Assembly: GCA_003049465.1 (NCBI GenBank)
Contig: PYSS01000023.1
Span: 1 to 64,000, forward strand
From: Magnaporthiopsis rhizophila
Taxonomy: Eukaryota > Ascomycota > Sordariomycetes > Magnaporthales > Magnaporthaceae
DNA: 64,000 bases
Reading direction: 5' to 3'
A program made the translations under genes and the position numbers. This document shows, one piece after another, positions 12,083 through 22,525 of this stretch. The number at the start of each line of letters is the position of its first letter. The first letter of the stretch is position 1. The notes beneath the pieces are model-generated. The model worked only from the letters and a program-made list of their open reading frames with translations, was not told the DNA's origin and searched no databases.

Positions 12083-14134
12083 TTACTCCCGCAGAGGCTC
12101 GCCACCGAAGGCGGGCGTGGGCTCTTCCTTCTTGCCAAACGGCCAGCCTATCCAGCTGGCGCGCTTGTTGGTGGTTTCGGCCGTCTTGATGTCCGGGTTC
12201 TCCTGCACGAGCCTGAGCGGCCGGGGACCGCCGCCCGAGAACGTGGTCGCCTTCTCGGAGCTGATGCGAGGCGGACTGTTGCTCGAGGTGTGGATGCTGG
12301 CGGCGTCCGTGACCGGAGTGCCGTGGATGCTGTCGCCGCTGGTGGACGACGTCTCGCTCCGCATGCCGGGGAAGTTGCCCGATGCCGACATCTGCGGGGC
12401 GGTGCTCGAGGGCGTCCTCGGGCCGGGCGAGCCGGCCTGGCTGAAGAAGGTCTGGCTGGTCCGGGACGAGGGCGACAGCGGGCCGCTGGCCGCGTCGCCG
12501 CGGTACATTTGGTGCACGACGCTGCCGGGCGTGAACTGGTCCGACATTGGCCGGCCCCCACGCCTAACGGAGGAGCCGCGCGTGAGCCCGATCGGAATCG
12601 AGGGAGCCGTGTCTGGGTTCGCGTGCGCAGAGTTCGTCGAGGTCGGCATGAACGACATGGGCCGCGGCCGAGGCTTGACGGCGGCGGCGGCGGCGTCGCC
12701 TGCCGCCGGGATAGCAGCTCGGCCCATGGCGATGGTCTTGGCCCGTTGCAGCAGCGACGGACCCGGGGGCGGAGGCGGGGGTGGCAGCTCCTTGTTGGTG
12801 TTTGCCGGCTTCGAGTCGGGGGCATCGGGAGACTCATCCAGGATGTCCTGGAAGTCGTTTCTCTGCAGCAGCCTCCCGATGATCTTCTCGATGTAGAGCG
12901 TGAGGGCCTTGTTCTCGTCCTTGGCCGACCGCAGCTCCAGCTCCAGCTTGCGGAAGCCGCCCTCCTCGTTGATGTTGGCCTCGGACAGCTCATCTGCCAG
13001 GCTGGTGCCGGCTGCATCCGGGCCGTCGCCGACGCGGCCCTCGAGGGCGTTGAGGGCGTCCTGGTTGGACGAGACACCGGCGGCGCCCGAAGAGTGACCA
13101 AAGTCGCTCTTGAAATCGCCGTTGAGCGTCCGCTCCTGCAGCAGCATCTGGTAGCTCTCCGTCTCTTCTAGAAGCCGGGCGTTGGCGATGCGCGTCTCTA
13201 TCAGCAGCTTCTCGACCTCCTGCAATCTGCCGCCGCCCTGGTTCTCCGACTCGACGAGCTTGATCTGGGCTTCGGCGAGCTCCAAACGCAGCGACTCGAT
13301 GAGTTTGTCCTTCTGCAGCAGAAGCTTCGAGTTGTTGCGGGAATCGCTGCGCTGGAGCGACGCAGGCGGGGCAAAGCCGCCATCAACAGGAGAGTGAGTT
13401 GCTACAGAATAGGGCGAGTTACGTTAGTACGAGATCGTCGATGAGAGCAATCCACGACGATTCACAAGAGAAGACTCACATTGTCTTGATGGCCTAGCCT
13501 CTTCCTCTCCGTTCGTCCTGTTGGCCAGGCTGTCCTTGAGTCTTTGGATGACGGCCTGCATTTCTTCCTCCCGGTTGGAGAACTCCTCCTTCTCCCGCAC
13601 CATGGCGCCCCTCTCGGCCTCGTAGATGCCCTCAAGCTCGTGGATGCGGCGGGTGGCCTCGCGCTTCTCATTGCTCAGCGTCTCGACGAGCTCCTCCTGC
13701 TCGTGCACCCGTTCCTCAAGTTTTGCCTGCTCGGCCAACGCCTCATCCAAACGTTTCTGCAGAACCTCGGCCTGCCGCCTCTGCGCCTCGCCCGCGTTTT
13801 GGGCTTGCGTCAGCCGCTCCTTGAGGTCATCGATGGCCGCAACAGCCTCAGCCCGGACCGTCTCTTCCGCCTCCGCGGCCGCGGCGGCCACGGCGGATGG
13901 CGCTGGGGAGTTGCGGCCGCTGCCGCTACCGGCACCGTTGCTTAACGGTGACTCCCTCCTCGACTGCACCGCCGCGCGTGCCGTCACGGGGGGGCCGGCT
14001 CGGACGGAGCCCCTGCGTGGCACGCTCGCGGCTGAGGATGCGGGAGAGCCAGACCTCGGCGCCGTGCGTGACGTGGGCGATGCGGTGGCGTCCCGCGACG
14101 GCACCGGCGGCTTCTTAGCCGCTACTGCCGACAT
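12083..14134 (-). CDS. Coiled-coil protein (M-protein-repeat-like), 657 aa
   Basis: Exons 13480-14134 and 12083-13401 on the minus strand. The 78-nt intron has a GTGAGT donor, a CTAAC branch point and a TAG acceptor; the junction reads PSRQ-STHSPVDGG and the model totals 1,974 nt. An Ala/Ser/Pro-rich N-terminus (about 1-85) is followed by heptad coiled coils at about 90-215 and 235-290 (for example DDLKERLTQAQNAGEAQRRQ). A conserved-looking block follows, LRSAKDENKALTLYIEKIIG, then a Pro-rich disordered tail with a PPPPPPP run ending in SWIGWPFGKKEE. Fungal homologues are commonly labelled 'M protein repeat protein', a name based on coiled-coil resemblance and not on function. A scaffold or cytoskeletal role is an inference. 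No membrane segment or signal peptide is seen. Confidence 0.8.
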
Positions 14135-16643
14135 ATTGTTGCTCGTTTATGTGTGATCGGCAAGATCGAGATAGATTGCCGCAGATGCTGGCTGAGGATG
14201 CAAAAAAGAGTGAATGTTTCGTGGCAAGTGGCGATCGTAAGCGTGGGGCTAGTCTTTGTTTTCCCCAAGGCCTGCTCCCTTCGTTGCGAGACAGGATCCT
14301 CTTTCTTCGGCCGAGTCTTTGTTTGCGGTGTCCGTGAAGACTGCTATGGTTGCAAGTGCCTGCGCTTGGTAGAACGTGCTTGAGCCGTTGCCTGGGGAAG
14401 GGAATTGTGTCGGTAAAAGGGGGTGTCGTCGAGCCAACCGAAATGGGAGGACCGAGCTCTCTAACACCGCCTTGACGCGAGCGGGTCGAATGGAAGTAAA
14501 TGGATTCAAAGAAGGGTGCTCGGGAAATCCAAAGGGATACTCAAAAGAAAACAAGAATAACAGGGGCAGTCGTCAGAAGATGTTCTTTTTGCAGATCAAA
14601 TTTTCGGCTGGCGAACTGTCGGTCTGGCTTCTGTTTTCGTCAAGCGACGCGAGGAAAATAAAAAAGGGTCCAGGCTGCTAGCAAGGAATAATAAAAAAAA
14701 GGGGGATGCGGTCGGGCGGGTGGTGACTGTCGTGCATGCCCAGCCCAGTGTGTGTGGATCGGCTCGCGTTACGGTGATGAACTAGACTAGTAAGACCTAA
14801 ACAGAGAGGGTTCGCTGCGACGGACTTGGACCGCTCATCGATGGGCTCAGCCACACAGCCTCACTCCCTCAGTCCGGGTTTCCGTGAGGTGACTGGAGAT
14901 CCTGCTGCGCCCCGGGGATTGGACCGCGAAAGCTGAGGTTTAGCGTTTTGTTTCAGAACAACAGGTAGGACCAAAAAGTCGCGTGGTCCATGGAGCCAGG
15001 TTCTGTGCGGTCGCGCGACGAGGGTAGCTAACAGGAGAGGTTCGGCTTCAGCTTCTCGGCAATCGGCCCGTGACGCTAAAATAAAATAGTCATAGAACTT
15101 GGCGCTGCCTCCTTTGATGTGATATTTATGGCAACGACGCTGCATCAAGCCGGGAGACGCTCATGTACAGTTGCTGAGGCGGAAGATGGACGAGCAAGAC
15201 AATAATAACTCAGAGAGAAGTCAAAGATAAATTGCAAATCACTCCCGAAGCTCAAGGTATCTTCCCCATCATCCTACCTACCAAAACAAACACCCTCGTC
15301 TCGTCCGTCGTCTATAGCACAGTCCTAGTATTTGACGCATGCCGGGGCTCGCTGAAACGGATGGACGCACTCCTGCCGGCATCATGTCAGGGCAAAGTCC
15401 GCCCTGCCAGGTACCCCCCAAGTGCCCACCATAGCACGCACGCACTGCAGCCGTTGCTCGCACCAACCATGAACAGCCGAGCTAGGCATCGGCGAGACGG
15501 CAAGTCGGTCGGCCTCGACCTGCTTAGAATCGAGAATCATAGTAAAATTGACGAGAGCCACACTGACCTGCCCGTTTGGTCGTATGTACCTGCAAATGGG
15601 GACCAGGGAAATCCCCTCCTAATGTCGCTCGCGGCCCCGATGTTATGCCGTTACCATGGACACAATCCCAAGTACCTCGCAGAGCCCACTGGCCACGTCT
15701 TTTGGGCAGGTATCTCGGCTCACCGCGCAGATACAATCTCACCCTCCCGGAATCCTACCGCCTCGTGGGGTCGTGGGGTTTTGACTCCAGCAGGTTCGAG
15801 AGGTGACCCTCGGGACGGCCGTGACAATTCAACGTTTGATTGTTTCCAATTTGGCCTTTCATGCGCGGCACATCCCAATTGTACAGGGCTGGACAAATAT
15901 CGCCGTCCAGATGATCAAAATTGACATTTGGCCCCTCCGACTGCGGCCCCAGCGTCTTCGGTTAACCTTTGTGAAAACATGATGGACGGGACCTTCTGTC
16001 AAAGATCCGGTCTGAAATCATATATGGACTATTACAGGGAAGCAGCTTGAAAGATCTACTCAGTTCGCACACACGATTTAGTCGTTCTCACAGCTCGAGA
16101 GGCGGTTGTTATTACATTGTTTTTTTACCCAACCGTGGTGAGCTTCCATTCGCTACCGGACCTTCCGAAGCTCGGCGCTGCGGTGTGCATGCATATGTGA
16201 TGGAGACTAAGACGGTGGACAAAAGGTGACCGGGTGATCAATTGGTACGGTCAGGTACATCCGGACATGTGACTTGGAACGGGTGTGTCGGCCACTCCGC
16301 TTCACCGTCACTATAAATGCATTTCGTGCTTCCATCGAGCAGTCGGTGATACCGGATGCCTATCGATCCATGGAATGGAGAGACCTTGTCACGATGTTGG
16401 GCTACTTGGAAAGGCTAACGCCGGGCACATTTCCCAGTGCCATTTTGGAGGTATCGTGGCGACATGGCCAGGTAAAGTCGAAGACCCAAACCCCATTGTC
16501 GTAACCCTTTTTTTCCCTTTTAAGTCTCCCTGCCGAGAGTCCATAAACCGTAACGCCATGCATGCCAGAGGTCCCCCGCGCATCCGGTTGGCCCAAGAAG
16601 CTGAATTGATGTCCCCATCTCGTCCTGGTCCATCCCCACAGAC
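14135..16643. other. Intergenic region between the coiled-coil gene and eL30
   Basis: The part next to 14134 is probably promoter and leader of the minus-strand coiled-coil gene. A 230-codon open frame at 15232-15924 has no recognisable features and is not called. A TATAAATG element at about 16312 has no supported gene downstream; it lies in the 3' flank of eL30. Confidence 0.45.
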
Positions 16644-17252
16644 TTACGCCTGCTGGTCGCTCAGGATGTCCGAGTCACCAGCATCCAGGATGGCCATGGT
16701 GCCGCAGCGGAAAAGTTTACCGCAGGCAGTTCCCAGCTCGATCTGTGGCGAGGGCAAAGGAGTATAGGTCAGCTTCGCGGTGTTCCCTCCAAAGTCTAAT
16801 GCTAAGACTTCTTCGCTGGGCAGCAGCACGGGTCAACGCAAACACGAGGTTTGCATCGCCCGGCCGAAAGCAAGTGTTCGGAAGAGACCTGCTGGTCCTT
16901 CTAGAAAACAGATAAACCGGGGGAGGTAGGTCATACGTTGTTGCCGCTGAAGTGGTGGACGGGCGTCTTGGACAGCATGGAGTAGTACTCGAGCTCGGAC
17001 TTGCGGAGCGGCGGGGTGTTGCCGGCGATGATGATGAGCTTGGCCTTGTTGGAGCGCAGGCTCTTGAGGGTCGACTTGTAGCCGAGAGTGACTGCGAGGG
17101 AGGCCGACTGTCAGCTGTAGTTCTTGCGAGGGAATATGCCAGCGGCGCGAGGCTAGAAGGCCGCGACAGGCGCTCTCACCCTTTCCGGACTTGATAACAA
17201 GCGCCAGACGCGAGTTGATGTTGTCGGAGGTCTTCTTCTTCGAGGGAGCCAT
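16644..17252 (-). CDS. RPL30: 60S ribosomal protein eL30
   Basis: Three exons on the minus strand: 17180-17252, 16937-17091 and 16644-16742 (327 nt, 108 aa). The protein begins MAPSKKKTSDNINSRLALV, continues KSGKVTLGYKSTLKSLR and KLIIIAGNTPPLRKSELEYY, and ends GDSDILSDQQA. This matches eukaryotic/archaeal eL30 over its whole length, a structural protein of the large subunit with an L7Ae-type RNA-binding fold. Donors are GTGAGA and GTATGA, and both junctions keep the conserved sequence (KSGK|VTLGYKS and SGNN|IELGTACGK). The second intron (194 nt) is long for this locus. The gene is divergent from uL16 about 1.6 kb away, so the two may share ribosomal-protein promoter control. Confidence 0.97.
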
Positions 17253-18897
17253 TGCTGCGGTTTGACGGTGACGAGAGGCCGGGTTGTTGTGAGGAGAGAT
17301 GCAAAAAAAACTGAAGGACCAGAGCTGGCGCAGATATTTTGCAAAGGTTTGTGTGCGCCGAAATCTGGTTGTGGGTTGTGGCGTCCGTGCACACCCCTCC
17401 CGACTCCACGACCGCACCGCCACAAGCGCAGACGCCACACGTTAGGTGACTGGAGGAGGATCGTGAGAACTGTGGCGTGCTTCTGTTTCTTCTCAGACAG
17501 CCTCCGAGCACCATGTCAAATCAACCAGGGACTCGCGATACCACTCAGGGCTCGATTTGGCATCATATACTTTAGCTTCACTGTCCAGCGGCGACACTCA
17601 CCGGATTCTAGGGAGACTTCTGCAGGGCACCCGCAAGGAATACAATCGGGAACCCAGGAGCCTGGATGTTGCCTCAACGGACATCTGCCACTCGGTAGGA
17701 ATCTATCGAAAATGAGAGATACCCTGATATCTTTAAAATCGCATGAGATAAGAAGGATAAAGCAATACAAGCACCTACTATTGCGCAGTGTCATTCAGCA
17801 AGGCACACTGAGTAGCTCTGTCTTGTCATGTTGTAGATATCGATCACGATTTGGTCTCTGTTTCTATACAAGCACCTGCCCGAGGTCGGCCAAGTAAGAC
17901 CCTGCAGTCTGGTAAGCCAAACTGGAACCTCCTTTGCCTTTACTTGTATCAAAAGCCATAGCGTGAGGGTGTCGACACGAACCGCAGGCTTTTTATTTCG
18001 GAACTGTGACAGCACGGCAAGTTCAATCATCTCAGCCAGATGAAGCATGAAAGCCAATCTGGAGGTGTAAGTGACGAATGGCGCAGAGGCGAGGCGAGTC
18101 GAATCCAGCATACACGCGACTCACAGGCAGTGTCTTCGGATAGAAATGATGCTTGTAGAGATGCAGACCAGATGCCATCTCCTACGAACCACGTGTGGAT
18201 CACTGTAGCACATCTCCTCGCCTAGACCATGAAGTGCAGTATCGTGGAAGCAGTATCATGGAAGTCAGGCAGCCGAAGGTCCAGTTACTAATCGATGGAA
18301 GTGAGTGAGCCCCGCGCTCGATGCCATTATGTCATTGCGCCAGCTCTGATCCCTGATCGGCTTCCTCGGCCCCCGTGCCTCGCGGCTCTCATCCTGAACG
18401 CCAGGGACAAGTCCGATACTGCTCGCCATGTGGCTGACAAATGTGCACTGCGATCCAAGCCCGCGGGAAATGGTTAGCATCCTGACGCGGATGAATCAGA
18501 GTTGACGCGTTATGAGAAAGGCGGGCTGTACATAGGAAACGGGTGGCTCTTCTCTATGGTCAGCCTTTTGGGGCAACTTTTCAGCATCGCCTCAAACGGG
18601 CCTCGCTGGGCGTTTGCGGCGCGGGGTTACTGGACCCGATCTCCCGACCACCCGGCTGATACAAGGGTGGGGCAACTGCCTTCCTGCAAAACCCTAACGA
18701 CCCACAGCCCCTTCCCATTTGATTTCAAAGCAAAAGAGCCTTAGGGAGAGAGATCTCTTGGTGGCAATTGGTTTGGCTGGTGCATATTATCGCAGGTCCG
18801 GCACCACCCAGTTTCTTCCTGGCCATCAGCAAAAACCTCAATCAGCAACGAAGCGACATTCGAGATCCATACCAAATACCCTGAGAAAACCGTCAAA
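17253..18897. other. Divergent promoter region between eL30 and uL16
   Basis: No protein gene is supported; the 211-codon frame at 17262-17897 is antisense to the eL30 leader and has no features. The region should hold both ribosomal-protein promoters. A telomere-like AACCCTAA box lies near uL16 (separate entry), and a degenerate version (CACCTAACG, read on the minus strand, near 17440-17447) lies about 190 bp upstream of eL30. Confidence 0.55.
18690..18697 (+). promoter_or_regulatory. Telobox-like AACCCTAA element upstream of uL16
   Basis: AACCCTAA lies about 200 bp before the uL16 ATG, in AAAACCCTAACGA context. Telomere-repeat-like boxes bound by Tbf1-type Myb proteins are known in ribosomal-protein promoters of many fungi. 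The single occurrence and its position support this role but do not prove it. Confidence 0.4.
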
Positions 18898-19985
18898 ATG
18901 GCCCGTCGCCCGGCGAGATGGTAATTATCTCCCTTTTTTTTTTTCTTGTCTTTGGCCGCTTGCGTGTCCGTGGACATGGTTGTGGATGAGGACGAGGAGG
19001 AGGATGATGAGGAGGACGAAGAAGTGGGCGGGATAGTCGGCGTCGGAAGAGGTCCGGTTCGGTTGCGTCCGGTGGCCGCAGGAATCCAGGGCCGTGAATG
19101 CCCTCTGCGAGACAGGCTTGGGACGATGGACTGACATTCTATCCTTACGTTCAGTTACCGCTACTGCAAGAACAAGCCGTACCCCAAGTCGCGCTTCAAC
19201 CGTGGTGTCCCCGACCCCAAGATCCGCATCTTCGACCTGGGCCGTAAGCGTGCGACCGTCGATGACTTCCCTCTGTGCATCCACCTCGTCTCGAACGAGT
19301 ACGAGCAGCTGAGCTCCGAGGCGCTCGAGGCTGCCCGTATTTGCGCCAACAAGTGAGTGGCCCGACCTGTCGATCCGCTGGTCGACCTGACAACCCCTGC
19401 TCTTTGTCGGGAGAGCCGGCAGCGTGCGCGCTGTGAGGAGACAAGATCAGGCGTTAACATTCCGAATCAGGTACCTGGTCAAGAACACCGGAAAGGAGGG
19501 TTTCCACCTCCGCGTCCGCGCCCACCCGTACCACGTCGTCCGTATCAACAAGATGTTGTCGTGCGCTGGAGCCGATAGGCTGCAGACTGGTATGCGTGGT
19601 GCCTGGGGCAAGCCCAACGGCACTGTCGCCCGTGTCAACATTGGCCAGATCATTCTCAGCGTCCGCACTCGTGACTCTAGTACGTGGACTACCGCCCCCT
19701 AGACCCCCCGACGCTTGCCGAGGCATGCGCAAAAATGCTAACATATCCACAGACCGCGCTCTCGCCCTGGAGGCTCTCCGCCGCTCGCAGTACAAGTTCC
19801 CCGGCCGCCAAAAGATCATCATCTCCAAGAACTGGGGCTTCACCCCCCTGCGCCGCGAGGAGTACCTGGAGAAGAAGGCTGCTGGCCGCGTCAAGGTCGA
19901 CGGTGCCTATGTCCAGTTCCTTGCCAACCACGGCAACCTCGAGACCAACATGAAGCGTTTCCCCGAGGCTTTCACCGAGGCTTAA
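18898..19985 (+). CDS. RPL10: 60S ribosomal protein uL16 (Rpl10)
   Basis: Four exons: 18898-18920, 19155-19352, 19471-19679 and 19753-19985 (663 nt, 220 aa). The first exon is only 23 nt and encodes MARRPAR plus two bases of Cys; the junction restores RCYRYCKNKPYPKSRFNRG. Further family signatures are KIRIFDLGRKRATVDDFPLC, SSEALEAARICANKYLVKN, INKMLSCAGADRLQTGMRGA, WGKPNGTVARV and FPGRQKIIISKNWGFTPL. uL16 sits near the peptidyl-transferase centre and is loaded last in cytoplasmic 60S maturation (Sqt1, Nmd3 and Lsg1 pathway). Intron 1 (234 nt) is the longest found in this window. The model is full length compared with the yeast protein. Confidence 0.98.
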
Positions 19986-22525
19986 GCGGTCGATGGTTCG
20001 ACGAGAGACTGGGTTACGGGATCAGAGCACGAAATGGGCACATGCATGTTTTGGGATTCGGGTTTTTCTTTTTCTCTTCAGGGTGGCGTAATCGGTCAAA
20101 CGTCAAAATGGACTGAGAGCATCTGAGGAATGTGTTGGTATCTCGATACAGCCTACGAACAAGCTCTGTCTTCTCTACGCGTCTTCACTCTTGATGCACG
20201 TTTCGGCGGGAGTGTCCAGGGTACAACCTTGCGCGACCATGTTTGTCATCTCTGCCCTTGCAGCTGATTTGAAGCTATCTTTGAGACAAGCAGACCTCTC
20301 GGGATTTTGCGCGTCGGGCATGGTTCCGACTTCGCTCACAAGGCGCTAGGGAGGAAAGTCGTCACGAGGGTCCCCGACTCATGTGATGAGGGGATGAGGG
20401 GGGCTCTTTGGCTTGCGGACATCTGGTTAGAAACTCCGGTTGATGTCATCTAGCGCAAGTCGTCGGGGACCTAGCAGCCCCCCTACTGCAATATGCGTCC
20501 CGCCCGTTTGACAAGTTTTGAATCGATTCTGGAACGTAGTGGTCCCGAAGCCAACGCGGTTGGGCTGTCTTATCCCTTGACGTGCGATTTTTCAAGACTC
20601 TCTGTCTGTCCTGTCCTGCCACCAGTGACCCCGGGTTGACGCAGGATAATTTGGACCGCGTGGCACACCACCTCTTGTCATGGTCCTACGTACTGTACAT
20701 GCGCCGAAGATCGCCAGCAGGGAGGTGGTAGATCCCCTCCCCCTACAAGAGTGACCTGGCGGTAAGCACTGAGGAGTGAGTAAATAAAACGCCCAGTTTT
20801 GAAAGTGCAGGTTATGTATAATGTATACATAATGTTTATCTCCGACAATCGGCCTGGCTTTAGGTGGGCGTCATCCCTGACTCTGAAGAGAGGGTTTTTG
20901 GCTGTCGGAGAGTTTCCCAGGCGGGCAGGGAGGGCTTTTGGCCACGAGGCCCGTTTTCGTTGGTGGCCGAGACACGTCACGGCGGGAGCAAATGAGGAGA
21001 GAAAGAAGCAGAGAGAGAAAAAAAAAATGTGACGAATATCTCATTGTCGATCCGTATTCCTGACATCTCTCATTTATTTTCTCTCACCTTTTAACATTAT
21101 TTCTCTGTCAACTATTCGACCCTTCTGTCGTAGTGGCTCCATGGTCCATACGGGCTCATGCAATGACGGTGCACCTCCGGACGCTTATCAGAAGCATAGC
21201 TCCTGTGACCAAGGTTCTGTGGACCGGAGACTGAGGCAAAGATCCACCTATGATGTTGCTGGAGGGGACTGCCCCGGACTCCCTTGTGGGCAAGTCGCCA
21301 AACAGTGAAAGATGCCATTCATTGTCGAATCGGCGTAGTGGTTGCGCCATTCATTTTCACGCCACTGCCACGCAATAAGAGGGCCGCGCGGAGATGTGGA
21401 CGGAGCTTCCTGTTTGCCAATGACTGAATGGCTTGTTTATTTCTAGGGCCCGCGGTAGTGCAAGAGTCTAAAACGGGCAATCCGCTTGTGTGATGGCGGG
21501 TGGGCGTTGCTCGTGTCGCCGTCAGACTGTGCCTCCAACTCCCGCGTCGTGCAGCTTGTCACCGTCATCAGCGTTCTTGGTCGGTTCAGGTGGCCCGAGC
21601 AGAGACAAAGGGGGTGGTCACGGTAACACCGCAACCGCAGCCGTTTTGTCAGGGCCCTGCTTGTCCCTCTTTTTGGTCTGCCCACCCACCTCCTTTCCTC
21701 CTTCATCCAGCAGACCTGTGCTGCCGCTCCTCCCGCTTGCGCCGATCTGAGGCGGGCACTGCAGGGCTGATTCGAGGTGGTGTTATTAATACGTGATGGA
21801 AATCAGCAACCGAAAGTGTTAGCTGAGACGTGGCCAGCCCGCCATTCGGAATCACCCCTCACAGCATCCTCCTCTTGCCGCCCGCCCCATTGCATGGATT
21901 GACATCGCGTTGCAGCGGGCTGTCAGATATCGCCGACCAGCCGGCCACTGAAAAGCGACCCTTGCGACCCCCTGCCGCCTTTTGTCCACCAAGAATTGGG
22001 CCGCGCCCCGGACCTGGGCGCCCCCACCACCCACACGCAGCGCCCACCACCACCACCGCCAGCCGTCCCGCCCCCTTCCATGTCTGGTGTCTAAGAGATC
22101 CCGCCCGCGCGCCCAGATTGAATCATCTCTCCGACTTCGTTTCCATGAAATAGTCGTGGCTTCTTCGAGCGCATTGTTTATTTGTCGCACAGCAAGCGCG
22201 ACGTCTTTTCTTGACAAGTCCCTGAAACAGCCAGCACCACAGCGCTCGAGGGCGAATTCTGGATTAGCAACAACAACAACAAAGCCAGCCATCTCCAGTT
22301 ATAGCTCTGACCGTGTCGTCGCGAACGGACCATTTGCCTAATTCGATAGTTTCGGTTCTTGTCGCCCGCAACATACACTTATATGACAACATCTACAAGC
22401 CTCTGAAGGGCAGACGTGTCTATCTGATCTCCACCTCGACGAATCCACCAGTCTTATATTTCTCTAACCTCCTTTTCCACTGAGCCCCTCTTCTCGCCTT
22501 TGAGGGCCGCCGCAGCCCGACCAAA
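19986..22525. other. Intergenic region between uL16 and the 760-aa gene
   Basis: No gene supported. The first few hundred bases are the uL16 3' end. The region contains a purine-rich run (about 20990-21027). The last 600-700 bases, rich in C and with CAACAACAACAACAA at about 22268-22282, are probably promoter and leader of the plus-strand gene starting at 22526. Confidence 0.45.

Noticed and set aside
12065..13171. 368-codon open frame antisense to the coiled-coil gene
   Set aside because: Arg/Gly/Val-rich shadow translation with no features, while the sense strand forms coiled coils across a clean splice junction.
15785..15830. GGTTCGAGA considered as a tRNA B box
   Set aside because: The flanking bases cannot form a T-arm stem and there is no A box or acceptor stem at the right distance.
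15232..15924. 230-codon open frame considered as a possible gene
   Set aside because: No ATG-supported start with good context, no recognised motif, and a length that can occur by chance in this much intergenic DNA.
19004..19134. Possible box C/D snoRNA in uL16 intron 1 (ATGATGA at 19004, CTGA at 19131)
   Set aside because: No terminal stem can be formed next to the boxes, and the C box lies inside a GAGGATGAT purine repeat, so chance is the better explanation.
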